From: Bacteroides caecimuris
Lineage (GTDB): Bacteria; Bacteroidota; Bacteroidia; Bacteroidales; Bacteroidaceae
NCBI RefSeq assembly: GCF_001688725.2
Contig: NZ_CP015401.2
Location: 2,108,001-2,172,000 of the forward strand
Reading direction: 5' to 3'
DNA: 64,000 nucleotides
Both the position numbers and the translations under genes were made by a program. Below, piece after piece: positions 17,897 through 27,554 of this stretch. Below the pieces are notes generated by a model that did not search any database, was not told the origin of the DNA, and worked only from the letters and a program-made list of their open reading frames with translations. Position 1 is the first letter of the stretch. Every line of letters starts with the position of its first letter.

Positions 17897-18493
17897 TTAT
17901 AGGATGAAATGTTCCTCATTTACAGGCAATACAATACGCTCCCAGTCAATCATGGCGTTGAATAACATGATATGAGAATAGTCGTTTAAATGCACTTGCG
18001 CGATGTCTTTCTCAACAATCAATTGCTTATTCAGAAGTTCCGCCCGCTTCGTTCCCCGAAGTAACGGATGAGCCGGAGTAAACCATGTGTGGCCATCGTA
18101 GAGGGCGATATTGGCAATAGAAGTATCTGTCAGATATCCGTCTTTCACGATTAAAATATCATCTGCCATTCCTCTTTGGGCATACAAAGCGTTCAGTTCT
18201 TCCCGATGTGTGCTTTTGTAAGTGTAATTAATGGTATCGGATTCTATCAGATGCAAAGAGGACACTTGCCGTATCTGATAGGGAGCATACGTGACTTCTT
18301 CTACTTCTTTTCCATACACAATCCGGCATTTATGAATCCCATTTAAAACTGGTGGCGATATATACTTACACAAATCAAGCGGAACACTATCTTTCCAAAA
18401 GACCGCACGGGTCCTATTGAAACGCTCTGTGTGATAATCAAGATTATAAATCTGTCCATCCTCTATCCGGATAGTCTCAATAAATGGGTACAT
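17897..18493 (-). CDS. pabC: aminodeoxychorismate lyase, class IV aminotransferase fold
   Basis: A PLP enzyme converting 4-amino-4-deoxychorismate to p-aminobenzoate plus pyruvate for folate synthesis. The 198-residue protein starts MYPFIETIRIEDGQIYNLDYHTER, has YTYKSTHRE with the probable PLP-binding Lys, and ends with the DTSIANIAL ... LLRGTKRAEL cofactor-phosphate region. It is short for the fold but intact. Its start overlaps the end of pabB by 17 nt, so the two are translationally coupled, which supports the assignment over branched-chain aminotransferase alternatives. Confidence 0.85.
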   Translation of the reverse strand: MYPFIETIRIEDGQIYNLDYHTERFNRTRAVFWKDSVPLDLCKYISPPVLNGIHKCRIVYGKEVEEVTYAPYQIRQVSSLHLIESDTINYTYKSTHREELNALYAQRGMADDILIVKDGYLTDTSIANIALYDGHTWFTPAHPLLRGTKRAELLNKQLIVEKDIAQVHLNDYSHIMLFNAMIDWERIVLPVNEEHFIL

Positions 18494-19484
18494 ATACTTT
18501 TTGTTTCATTTCGTTATATTCGCTTTCCGCATCGCTCTGACAGGTTATTCCACCTCCACTTTTAAAATACATTTTTTCTCCTTCCTGTTCTACAAAACGT
18601 ATCATAACGGCACTATCCAAATTAGTTCCATCCGAATAGCCCATAATTCCTGTATAAAATCCTCTGTCGTAGGTTTCAGCTTCCCGAATAATCTGCATCG
18701 TTTTTTTCTTGGGGGCACCGGTAATGGAACCGGCTGGCAAAAGTCGGAAAATAAGTTCTCCCAAATGTTCCGGATAGTTTTCCGGCAATACACCTTGAAT
18801 TTCAGAGCTTGTTTGAAGAATTGCTCCCTGATTAGTCTGCAACGTATCGATATACCGATACCGGGAAACAGACACTTGATTGGCAACCATGCTTAAATCA
18901 TTACGAATCAAGTCTACGATAGTAGCGTGTTCTGCCGCCTCTTTAGGATCGTTCATCAATAATTGGGCAGCAGAAGGAATGGAAGCGTCAATAGTCCCTT
19001 TCATCGGGTATGAACTAATTTTTCCCTGATGAATTCTCACAAATATTTCTGGAGAAAAAACAGTAAAAGTGTCTTTAACCCATAGCTTATAAATCGCTTT
19101 AGAGTGATCATAAATATCTTTCAGAGTGAGATTGGTATCTACCGGAGTGCGACAAGTCAGATTTGTGAGAAAACTATTTCCTGCCAAGATATTCTGTCGA
19201 ACAATATTAAACGAGCGTTGATAGGAATAGAAAGATTCTGCAGAAGGCTGCCAATGGATAGAGTTCGCTAGTTTAGCTGAAAAAGAGGGTGTATACTTTT
19301 CTGTTGACGTAGCTTGATTGGTAAATCCATTCAGATTATACAAAAGTTCAGTAGAATCAATAGCGGCAACCTCTTCTATATAAGATGCGTCCTGCAGATA
19401 ATTGATGATAAAAACAAAAGGACGATGATGTTGTCCAAATTGATTCATCCGTTTGATGGCCTGTTCCTTATTATATAAGTGCAT
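18477..19484 (-). CDS. pabB: aminodeoxychorismate synthase component I
   Basis: Converts chorismate and an amino donor to aminodeoxychorismate. The 335-residue chorismate-binding domain shows the PMKGTID motif with the Lys that marks PabB rather than TrpE, and the C-terminal catalytic segments LLPAGSITGAPKKKTMQII, DRGFYTGIMGY and FKSGGGITCQSDAESEYNE. It lacks the N-terminal regulatory part found in longer TrpE/PabB proteins. A TACATTTG -7-like box (19,517-19,510) lies 26 nt upstream of the ATG. Confidence 0.9.
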   Translation of the reverse strand: MHLYNKEQAIKRMNQFGQHHRPFVFIINYLQDASYIEEVAAIDSTELLYNLNGFTNQATSTEKYTPSFSAKLANSIHWQPSAESFYSYQRSFNIVRQNILAGNSFLTNLTCRTPVDTNLTLKDIYDHSKAIYKLWVKDTFTVFSPEIFVRIHQGKISSYPMKGTIDASIPSAAQLLMNDPKEAAEHATIVDLIRNDLSMVANQVSVSRYRYIDTLQTNQGAILQTSSEIQGVLPENYPEHLGELIFRLLPAGSITGAPKKKTMQIIREAETYDRGFYTGIMGYSDGTNLDSAVMIRFVEQEGEKMYFKSGGGITCQSDAESEYNEMKQKVYVPIY

Positions 19485-19550
19485 AAAATATTTCAGCGTT
19501 TAGAAACGACAAATGTACACAAAAAGCATAGATTAGAAAAAGATAGCAAT

Positions 19551-19588
19551 AAAAAAGGGTTGCCCGGCGTATCATACAGGCAACCCTT
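19551..19588 (-). terminator. terminator of the TPR gene
   Basis: The stem AAGGGTTGCC / GGCAACCCTT (19,555-19,564 with 19,579-19,588) is followed on the minus strand by TTTT. Confidence 0.85.
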
Positions 19589-19611
19589 TATCATTTATAA
19601 GATCGGTCAAA

Positions 19612-20346
19612 TTACTTCATTGCAGCTTTCACTTGAGGAAGCATCTTTTTCACATTTTCATTTTCCGGAGAGATTTTAGCAGCCTCTTCCAAATAGTCTA
19701 ATGCTTCTTTAAATCTTCCATCCGCTTTTGCTTTTTCTGCAGCATATTTGTCTGCGTCTGAATTTGCCAAAGGAGCAGCTTTCTTCAAGATATTAGCTCC
19801 GTCATTATAACACAAAACTCCTAAACTGTACAATGCATTTGTTTTATACTGTTTGTGATCCAACGGAATTACTTTCTTGAAACAATCTTCTGCTTCTTCT
19901 GCTTTTCCAGCTTTCTGTGCTGCAAGTCCTGTTTTTAGATAATGAAGACCATAATTCTTCACCATTGTCTTATTCTTAGGATCGACTTTCAGTCCTTCTT
20001 CTAATGTAGCTACATATTCAGCAGTCTTCTTTTGTGCATCTAAAGCCAAAGCTTTACGAGCATACGCATTTCCTATATTAAATTTTTTCTGAATAGCAAT
20101 ATCGAAAAAGGTCACGGCTTCCGCATACTTTTTCACTTCGTCTGCTGCTATACCACAATAGTAAGCTGTTGCAGAATCTTGATTATTAGTCTGTTTCAGA
20201 TATTCGCTGAATTTCGCATACGCTACTGGATAATTTTTAGCATTAAATGCATCATTTCCTTCTTTTTTCAATTGCTCTGGGGTAGTTTGTGCAAAAACAT
20301 TAGTCACTACAATACAAAATGCAAATAAAAAAATCAATTTCTTCAT
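19612..20346 (-). CDS. exported TPR-repeat protein
   Basis: A 244-residue protein with a clear signal peptide (MKKLIFLFAFCIVVTNVFAQ, cleavage probably after FAQ). The mature part is built of TPR-like helices, e.g. EGNDAFNAKNYPVAYAKFSEYL, KYAEAVTFFDIAIQKKFNIGNAYARKAL and GKAEEAEDCFKKVIPLD. It is Lys- and Ala-rich and probably a periplasmic scaffold; no enzymatic motif is seen. It has its own promoter and terminator and stands alone. Confidence 0.85.
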   Translation of the reverse strand: MKKLIFLFAFCIVVTNVFAQTTPEQLKKEGNDAFNAKNYPVAYAKFSEYLKQTNNQDSATAYYCGIAADEVKKYAEAVTFFDIAIQKKFNIGNAYARKALALDAQKKTAEYVATLEEGLKVDPKNKTMVKNYGLHYLKTGLAAQKAGKAEEAEDCFKKVIPLDHKQYKTNALYSLGVLCYNDGANILKKAAPLANSDADKYAAEKAKADGRFKEALDYLEEAAKISPENENVKKMLPQVKAAMK

Positions 20347-20377
20347 AACTTTATGTGTTTTTTAGTTGTTTATCGTT

Positions 20378-20409
20378 CAAAAGTAGAAGTTATAATAGAA
20401 AAACACAAC
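20378..20409 (-). promoter_or_regulatory. promoter of the TPR gene
   Basis: Minus-strand -7 TACTTTTG (20,385-20,378) and -33 GTTG (20,409-20,406) with a 20-nt spacer, 32 nt before the ATG at 20,346. Confidence 0.55.
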
Positions 20410-20587
20410 CGTATTTTATTTTTTTGACCTTTTTGAAACCTATATAACTTTCGTTATTCTTCGTGAAAATGACGTTTTTCTATTTATTCATCCCAAAACA
20501 TATAGAATTAAACAAAATATTTCTCTTTTATAAATTACTGATTCATAGCCATAAAGAAAAATATGAATAAAAAAGTGCCAGAAAGTT

Positions 20588-20617
20588 TTTGAATTTTCAT
20601 AAAAAGCACTACCTTTG
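20588..20617 (+). promoter_or_regulatory. promoter of tRNA-Arg
   Basis: TTTG (20,588-20,591), an 18-nt spacer and TACCTTTG (20,610-20,617), followed 17 nt later by the tRNA. Confidence 0.7.
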
Positions 20618-20634
20618 CATCCGCAAATAAGGAT

Positions 20635-20708
<74 letters not shown>

Positions 20709-20715
20709 CTTAGAA

Positions 20716-20757
20716 AAATCGCAAACGGCTATTAAAATAGTGTTTGCGATTTTTTTT
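20716..20757 (+). terminator. terminator after tRNA-Arg
   Basis: An 11-bp stem AAATCGCAAAC / GTTTGCGATTT (20,716-20,726 with 20,742-20,752) is followed by TTTTTT. A T-rich run on the other strand means it may also serve the convergent AbgT gene. Confidence 0.85.
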
Positions 20758-20836
20758 CATTTAATAGATTCGTCCACATGTTGGCGGCTCAGTTGTAATG
20801 GCTCAGTTGTCTACTTGATATTTTTTCACGTACTGG

Positions 20837-22291
20837 CTATAATCCCATCGGTATTTTCAACAAATACCAGACAATAAACATCAATGTCCAGGCAACCAAG
20901 ATACCTAATGAATATCTCCAGGTATATTTAAGCAATGAGCCATACGTAATCTGTTTATCATACTGCCGCATATAAGTCAGTACCAAAGGCATATAAAATA
21001 AGAAAGGAGTAATGGCATTCGTCGAACTATCTCCGATACGGAAAGCACATTGTGCTATATCCGGAGCAATTCCCATCTGCGCAAACATCGGAATAAAGAT
21101 AAAAGACATAAAAGCCCATTTGGAGGTAGCAGATACCATAATAAGGTTTATCAATGCCGTAAATAGAATAAACAGGATGAGGGCAGACAAAGGAGCCGGT
21201 TCAAATGAAGAGAGCAAATCAGCTCCCATGATAGCTAAACATTTATCCAGATGGGAATATTCAAAACAGGCAAACATCTGTGCAGCAAAGAAAGCGATAA
21301 CGAAATACACTCCAAGAAGTTTCATTGGCTGCGTAAGTCCTTCAATCACATCATTGTCGGTGCGATACCGTCCGGAACTGAATCCATAAGCCATCCCCGT
21401 GATACCTGCTCCCAAAGAAAGTAGGAATAAAATACCGGCAATAAAAGGCGAATGCATCAAACCTCCGTTCACCCCTCGCAAAATTCCATAAGAAGAAAAA
21501 GTGAGCCACAAAATAAGAGCAACATAAACAGCTGCAACAACAATGGAAATCATAATGGCACGCCGCTCTTTGCGAGACAAAGGATGATAAGCCACCACTT
21601 TCACACTGCCTTCATACTTTCCTAACGTGGGAAGAAGCCATTTTCGAGTAATCCAATACACAATAGCTGTAATGACTACCGTTGAAGCACTCATAAAGAA
21701 GTAGTTACAAAGAGGTTCCGTGTTCCCCTGATAACCCGTTTGCGCCAGTGCCGCCTCTTGTGTGGTATGCGCCAATAACGGGTCCATCGTACTCAATACA
21801 ATATTAGCACTATACCCGCACGCAACAGAGACATAAGCTGTAACAATCCCTGCAATCGGATGAAGTCCCACCCACTGGAACAGCATAGCGGCAATAGGCA
21901 ATAAAATAATATATCCACCATCCCCAATGGCATTCGACAACAAACCAAGCACAATCACCCACAAGATGATTTTCCTCTTTTCCTGCCGATTCCCTACTCC
22001 CATGCGGATGCATGCATCAATAAAACCGGAATGTTGTGCTACTCCCAGTCCGAACATAGCGATAATCACCATACCCAACGGAGCAAAGCCCGTGAAATTC
22101 TTAATAGCGTTCCGCAACCACCAACGTATTCCTTCCGGACTTAACAGGCTTTGTACGCGGATGTCTTCGCCTGTCTGCGGTAATGTCACTTTCAACCCAT
22201 AGATATCACATATCCATGAAAGAAAGACCACTGCCATTGTCAGCAGAAGGAACATCGTAGCGGGATGGGGCATACGCCATTTATTCTTCAT
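20837..22291 (-). CDS. AbgT-family inner-membrane transporter
   Basis: A 484-residue polytopic protein starting MKNKWRMPHPATMFLLLTMAVVF. AbgT-family hallmarks include NFTGFAPLGMVIIAMFGLGVAQHSGF, the GDGGYIILLPIAAMLF hairpin region, and SATSKWAFMSFIFIPMFA followed by RIGDSSTNAITPFLFYMPL near the C-terminus. Members import p-aminobenzoyl-glutamate or export sulfonamides. It lies 30 nt downstream of the response regulator gene and could be co-transcribed with it, and pabB/pabC are about 1.5 kb away, so a folate-related role is plausible but inferred. Confidence 0.9.
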   Translation of the reverse strand: MKNKWRMPHPATMFLLLTMAVVFLSWICDIYGLKVTLPQTGEDIRVQSLLSPEGIRWWLRNAIKNFTGFAPLGMVIIAMFGLGVAQHSGFIDACIRMGVGNRQEKRKIILWVIVLGLLSNAIGDGGYIILLPIAAMLFQWVGLHPIAGIVTAYVSVACGYSANIVLSTMDPLLAHTTQEAALAQTGYQGNTEPLCNYFFMSASTVVITAIVYWITRKWLLPTLGKYEGSVKVVAYHPLSRKERRAIMISIVVAAVYVALILWLTFSSYGILRGVNGGLMHSPFIAGILFLLSLGAGITGMAYGFSSGRYRTDNDVIEGLTQPMKLLGVYFVIAFFAAQMFACFEYSHLDKCLAIMGADLLSSFEPAPLSALILFILFTALINLIMVSATSKWAFMSFIFIPMFAQMGIAPDIAQCAFRIGDSSTNAITPFLFYMPLVLTYMRQYDKQITYGSLLKYTWRYSLGILVAWTLMFIVWYLLKIPMGL

Positions 22292-22320
22292 TACTTTCCA
22301 GAGGTATTACTTGCCATTAA

Positions 22321-23049
22321 TTATTCTTCGTCAGGCTCCAGATTATCCAAGTCGATAATACGCAATTCCAGTGCACGTACTGCCAATCGGGTAGCATTCA
22401 CTCCCACCCGTTCTCCATTCGGGAAAAGGCGTCCGATAAGATCATTCTGTCGTTTCTCCAATGATTTTACGCCGAAAGGCATCCCTTTCAGATTAGCAAT
22501 CATCTCCTTCGTATATCCTAATGCCAAATGGCGGAGAAAACGTTCGTCGTATTCATCAATATCATAACTGATGACTGCTTCCTGACGCTTGGCATCGTTG
22601 GCTACAGATTTCTTGAAACGATCTACAATCTTTTCCAAAATCGGATAGTTGAATACCAGTTTCTTTCCGTCCATCACAGCCTGTACATCTGTTTTCGTCA
22701 GTAGTTCTCCCGTTTTGAGAATAATTCCGTCGGCACCAGCATTCAATACATCCACCCACAACTTTTCATTCAGAATCTCACCTGTGAAGATCAGTACCCG
22801 GACTCCTTTGTAGCGTTTGAATATATTCCGGCAAATGTCAACACCAATGGTCGTAGAACCTCCCAGTCCTAAGTCCAACAATACCAAATCGGGAAGCTGC
22901 GCCTCCATCAACGGCCAGAACTCACTTTCCGTCATTGCCGTACCGATCACTTCCGCATTCGGTATTTCATGGCGGAATATTTCTTCTGTTCCTTTCAACT
23001 CCAGTTTTACATCCTCTACGATAATAACTTTAAACTTCTGTTCTTCCAT
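22321..23049 (-). CDS. response regulator with receiver and LuxR-like DNA-binding domain
   Basis: A 242-residue two-component regulator. The receiver (about residues 6-125) has the acidic pair VED, the phosphoacceptor Asp in LVLLDLGLGG (about residue 58), the Thr in LIFTGE and the Lys in IILKTGE. The C-terminal part (about 170-232) contains LALGYTKEMIANLKGMPFG, a GerE/LuxR-type helix-turn-helix. The gene follows the giant kinase gene after 35 nt, so the two are a cognate pair. The genes controlled are not evident; the downstream AbgT transporter is an obvious candidate. Confidence 0.88.
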   Translation of the reverse strand: MEEQKFKVIIVEDVKLELKGTEEIFRHEIPNAEVIGTAMTESEFWPLMEAQLPDLVLLDLGLGGSTTIGVDICRNIFKRYKGVRVLIFTGEILNEKLWVDVLNAGADGIILKTGELLTKTDVQAVMDGKKLVFNYPILEKIVDRFKKSVANDAKRQEAVISYDIDEYDERFLRHLALGYTKEMIANLKGMPFGVKSLEKRQNDLIGRLFPNGERVGVNATRLAVRALELRIIDLDNLEPDEE

Positions 23050-23084
23050 GTTTCTTATCTAATAACTTTTTATGTGTTCTCCTT

Positions 23085-26000
23085 TTATCGGCGCGGAACG
23101 GTGAAATAAACCGTAAATCCTCCGCCTTCAGCCAGCTCGGCATTGATACGACATCCTCTGCGTCCCGCAAATTCGTCATGGTCGCGGATAATCTGCTTGC
23201 ATATCAGATATTCCGTTCCTCTCAACTCCCCTTTTTCACCGGAAGTCATACGTGCCAGATTCGGATAGAATAATTGGTTCAATTCTTCCACACTCTTTTC
23301 ACGTCTCGTATCCGTAAAGAGAAAACGAATATATTCATTATCCTGACGTGCTTGCAGACGTATCACCCCATCTTCACGCACAGTCAATGATTCATCAATC
23401 AAATTTTCCAATAGAAAACGCAACTGGTTCACGTCTCCTATCACCTTCGCTTCCATCGGTTCTATCTCCAGTTCTATCTTCTCCGAACGGTTCTTCATTG
23501 ATTTCTTGAAATATTTTCCGGCAGTGTCCAATACCTCCTGTACCGGAATCACAGTACGCCGGAAAGTGACTTCCTCCAATTGCCGGGAAGCACACGAACT
23601 CAAAATCGTAAAGATTCCTTTATAATATTCAATCAATTCCGTCATAGTCTCCACCGCTTCACGCTCCTCCGTTTCTGAAAGCTTCTGCGTATTCAACCGT
23701 CCAACAATCTGTTTGATTTTATTCGGATAATAGATCGTCTCATGTTTAATCGTCGACAAGCAGTTGTCAAGTACCATATTCTGTACATGCAACATACTGT
23801 CTTCCCAGGAAGCTCTGCGTGTTTCTTCATGCGCTGATTCAATATCCCGGTATTTAGTAGCCAGTTTCACCACTGCATTAAATACGACAATAGTCACATA
23901 GCGTGCTACCAGTTCAAAAAGCAGCCGGTCCGTTTCCTGTTCTGTTCCCTCTCTGCGCTCCAGATAAAGCACACCGACACATTGATGTTCACCTCCTGCT
24001 TCCACCATCAGCGGAATTGCCTGAAGATGCTGTTCAGAAAGATATGCTCCGGAATTAAAACACAGTTCTACCATCTCCGGCATTTCCTGTCCGGGACGAG
24101 AAGCGTATTCCAGCCGATGTGTCGTTTCGTTATAAACGGCAATTCCCATCCGGTCAATTGTCAATAGTTCATTCACCGGACCGAATGCTTCATTCACAAT
24201 ACGTTGCGGGATTTCTTTAAGTGTACTTTCCTCTCGTTGGAGTGCCTCTGCATTTTCTTGTTCCTGCGGTCTGACCAAAGATGCCGCAAATACCTTTTGA
24301 TTAATCTCAAGCACCTGTTCGAGATTCAAACGATTCTGCAAACGTTTTCTCATATATAGGAAATAGTATCCGACCAAAGAAACAATCAGTAGAACAAAAC
24401 ATAAAATAATTCCTACTGTCTTATTCGTGTTCGACCGTTCCAACTGTCGGCAATACGCTTCGAGAGTCTGATCTTCTCCTTGCAACTTATACAAATCCGT
24501 AAATGCCGAATTATTGTAACTGTATGCATCCAACTGTTTCAAAGCCAAAAAAGCAACCGCCGCCTCATTCCTGATATCCAGAATCACATGATAATCCGAA
24601 TCAAACAATTCGTTCCACCAACTGATTTCGGCAGGCGTTCCTTCACCCACCAGCTTCATATACCGATGCGGACGATCCGGACGCGCATATTTTTCATAAT
24701 GCTCGTTCAACAAGAGTATAGCAGAATCTATATATTGCAAAGCAAATTCATAATTTTCAGCCACATTAGCAAAATAGGCGGCATTCGCATAATCTGACGC
24801 TGCATCCAGCAAATCCTCATAGGCAGAATCCGTAACTACCACTATCGAATCGCCCTCCTGCAACATGGGAGGAATCGGATCATGCAGACAAGAACTCACC
24901 CCAAACGGAAGCAACAGGCAAAACAACAAGACTCCCATCGCTTTACGCACTCCCGAAGGCAAACGGAAATAGAAACGACTCCCCTTCCCCAATTCACTCT
25001 CTACATCGAAGACGCATCCCCGGAACAATTCATTCGTTTTCTTATATTTCTCAATGATTCCCTTACAATTCATCAGTCCGAAACCACTTCCCTTATTTTC
25101 TTTCAGAACCTCCGGATCAGCTACATTTTTCATTCCGATAACACGAGAGTCATATACTTTCTCACCAATAATACGAGCCACATCTTCTTCGGAAATCCCC
25201 CTTCCGTTGTCTTCTACGGAAATCTCGACATACGCATCCGTAGTACGGGCATACACTTTGATTGTTCCTCCTTCCGGAGTATATTTTCGGGCGTTTTCAG
25301 CCAGCGTGTTAATCATGAACAAAGTCAATGCCCGGTCAGCTTTCACCATAACCGTGGTCGGTTCTATTTCCAACTTCTGATTTTTCATTTCAAAAGCACG
25401 TCTCCCTTTGCTTAACAGTTCAAAGAGTTCGTTGAGATCGAACGTTTCAATATTCAGGCTAAGCGTCCCCTGCTTCATCTTAATCCAAAGCGCCAAAATA
25501 TCATTGTATTCATTAATCGTAGTTACCAGCTCGTCAATGTATTGATACTTCTCTTTCTTTATCTTTTCATGATCAATATATCCTCGTTCCGTCAACTTAT
25601 GCACCTCATTCAAGATACGGTCAATATAAGGATTTATCCCATTCACAATGGCCAGACAAGCCTTCTTAATCAGATTTTGGCGTTTATTTCCCGCGATATG
25701 TTGTTCGTAAACATATCGTTGCTTTTCCAATTGCATCCGTTCGTCACTCAACGCTTCTACCATCTGCTCATTGTCCGCAGCCCAAACGATATACGGTTCA
25801 AGCACGTGCACCAAAGCTTTTTCATCACGGTTCAACCGATGCAAAGGAACCAGTGCTGCTTTTCCTTCCTCCGGAATTTCCAGCTGAAGACGCCCCTTCC
25901 CGAACAGTTGGTCGATGCCTTGTTGAATTAACGGAACATTCATTGGTATAGAAGAAGTGATGTCCCGGCAAAGAGCCAGTATCCGTTGCAGACGTTCCAC

Positions 26001-27401
26001 ATCTACTTGATTCCTCATTTTAGATCGCTTATTGAAAAGCCACCAAAGAATAACCACCAATACAAGTCCGGCAATAACCAAAGAGAGTACAAGCGTCATT
26101 TGTCGTGAATCGGATTCCAACGAAAGATAACGGCTCTCCAACTCTTTATCCTGACGGGTATAATTCAGAATATCCAAGTATATGTTCCGGTTATAATCAG
26201 AAGCATACTTCATCCCAAGCCCGGCATACGATACACTCAATTGTTCCCGAATCCTCGAAATCCATTCGGGCACCGTCTTTACGTCTTCCTCCATAATCCA
26301 CGGAACTCCAGTATATGTCGTATCTCCTTCCGCATAAATGCGCAGCTTGTCCAACGTATCCACTGCATGATGATAATAAAGCACATGGTGTTGGTTCACA
26401 CAATCTAACGCTTTTGTAAGCGTATCCAATGCTTCCGAATAACGTCCGTGCTCATTCATATACTTACCGATAGACACATACGCACCGGCAATCTGATACA
26501 AATCATTATACTCCCGGAATTTTTCAAGCGCAAGCTGCGCCATCCGCAAAGGTAAAAGCGAATCTACAGGAAAACCGAACTGATCCAGCGCATATCCCCT
26601 CCTTGTTCGAAAGAGTTCGAAGTTGTTGGGAGAAACCATCAGATTAGCCAGCCCTTGCAGACCATTTCCTTCAAAATAAGGATGATTAGTCTGAACCGCA
26701 GTCCTCCAAGTTATATATAGTTGGTCGAACTCACGCATTTTCCTATCCTCCGGCTTGGTGGCTTCCACCAATGAAGCCGATCCTTTGATATAATGATAAT
26801 AAAGCAACTGATTAGTATCTGCCAATACTTCATTTTCCGGGATCTGATTGAGAGAAGCGATAGCTTCTTGTCGCTGCTGGAGATAATAGTAATATATAGA
26901 AGAAACAATGAAAAATTCGGTGAAAGCATAATCCAGTCGAAGTGCCTCGTGGCGGTCAGCAAACAAATCACTCTCTTCCCGAATACGTTTCATACGCCGG
27001 AGCGCACTGTTACGATAATCATAAAATTCTTTGTTCATAGCTGTCCGCTGACAAATCTTCATCAGTCCGATATCAGCAATCAACAGTTCAAGCTCATTTT
27101 TAGTCAGTTTATATACTTCCTTGTGTAACGCTTCCGCCCGGTCAAAATCCATCGCCATAAAAGCACAGAATCCGAGGTTATTGGATGCCTCCGCTTTACC
27201 CGACTTATAAAAATTTACCTGTTGATAAGCTTCATTGGCATATTTATAGGAGGAATCCAGGCTTCGATAACGATAAGTATACGCTTTCCCATTTAAAGAA
27301 TCAATCAGGCGCACCTCTTTGGTTGGCACCATATCAGTGCACGAAAAAAAAGAGATAAACAACACTATACCTATTATATATAAAGGAAAACGTGAACTCA
27401 T
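23085..27401 (-). CDS. tandem two-module histidine kinase-like sensor (DUF5112/DUF5113 type)
   Basis: A 1,438-residue membrane sensor. Module 1: signal or lipoprotein-like N-terminus (residues 1-21, Cys 21), TPR-like periplasmic part (about 45-430), membrane helix (435-456), dimerisation region (about 555-645), and an ATPase domain with N-box LAENARKYTP (700-709), G1 DNGRG (731-735) and G2 GSGFGL (771-776). Module 2: second signal-like helix with lipobox VSSC (821-838), TPR-like periplasmic part (about 850-990), membrane helix (995-1016), GAF-like domain (about 1065-1175), phosphoacceptor-like HETIYYP (His 1220), and a degraded ATPase domain lacking DxGxG. Module 1 has no His where module 2 has its H-box. 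The topology alternates correctly. It is co-transcribed with the response regulator downstream. Confidence 0.8.
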   Translation of the reverse strand: MSSRFPLYIIGIVLFISFFSCTDMVPTKEVRLIDSLNGKAYTYRYRSLDSSYKYANEAYQQVNFYKSGKAEASNNLGFCAFMAMDFDRAEALHKEVYKLTKNELELLIADIGLMKICQRTAMNKEFYDYRNSALRRMKRIREESDLFADRHEALRLDYAFTEFFIVSSIYYYYLQQRQEAIASLNQIPENEVLADTNQLLYYHYIKGSASLVEATKPEDRKMREFDQLYITWRTAVQTNHPYFEGNGLQGLANLMVSPNNFELFRTRRGYALDQFGFPVDSLLPLRMAQLALEKFREYNDLYQIAGAYVSIGKYMNEHGRYSEALDTLTKALDCVNQHHVLYYHHAVDTLDKLRIYAEGDTTYTGVPWIMEEDVKTVPEWISRIREQLSVSYAGLGMKYASDYNRNIYLDILNYTRQDKELESRYLSLESDSRQMTLVLSLVIAGLVLVVILWWLFNKRSKMRNQVDVERLQRILALCRDITSSIPMNVPLIQQGIDQLFGKGRLQLEIPEEGKAALVPLHRLNRDEKALVHVLEPYIVWAADNEQMVEALSDERMQLEKQRYVYEQHIAGNKRQNLIKKACLAIVNGINPYIDRILNEVHKLTERGYIDHEKIKKEKYQYIDELVTTINEYNDILALWIKMKQGTLSLNIETFDLNELFELLSKGRRAFEMKNQKLEIEPTTVMVKADRALTLFMINTLAENARKYTPEGGTIKVYARTTDAYVEISVEDNGRGISEEDVARIIGEKVYDSRVIGMKNVADPEVLKENKGSGFGLMNCKGIIEKYKKTNELFRGCVFDVESELGKGSRFYFRLPSGVRKAMGVLLFCLLLPFGVSSCLHDPIPPMLQEGDSIVVVTDSAYEDLLDAASDYANAAYFANVAENYEFALQYIDSAILLLNEHYEKYARPDRPHRYMKLVGEGTPAEISWWNELFDSDYHVILDIRNEAAVAFLALKQLDAYSYNNSAFTDLYKLQGEDQTLEAYCRQLERSNTNKTVGIILCFVLLIVSLVGYYFLYMRKRLQNRLNLEQVLEINQKVFAASLVRPQEQENAEALQREESTLKEIPQRIVNEAFGPVNELLTIDRMGIAVYNETTHRLEYASRPGQEMPEMVELCFNSGAYLSEQHLQAIPLMVEAGGEHQCVGVLYLERREGTEQETDRLLFELVARYVTIVVFNAVVKLATKYRDIESAHEETRRASWEDSMLHVQNMVLDNCLSTIKHETIYYPNKIKQIVGRLNTQKLSETEEREAVETMTELIEYYKGIFTILSSCASRQLEEVTFRRTVIPVQEVLDTAGKYFKKSMKNRSEKIELEIEPMEAKVIGDVNQLRFLLENLIDESLTVREDGVIRLQARQDNEYIRFLFTDTRREKSVEELNQLFYPNLARMTSGEKGELRGTEYLICKQIIRDHDEFAGRRGCRINAELAEGGGFTVYFTVPRR

Positions 27402-27510
27402 TTTTGACTATTAACTGTTTTCAGAAAGCAAATCTACAAATATTTCCGATAAGTTGGAGAGAAAAATATTTTTTATACAATAAGTCCTTCTAAATAATAA
27501 GAGAAATTCC

Positions 27511-27518
27511 TACCTTTG
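27511..27518 (+). promoter_or_regulatory. -7 box of the prs promoter
   Basis: TACCTTTG lies 37 nt before the prs ATG. No good TTTG is seen at -33. Confidence 0.5.
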
Positions 27519-27554
27519 CAGGCAAATTAACAAATAGGTAACATCTATTACAAA

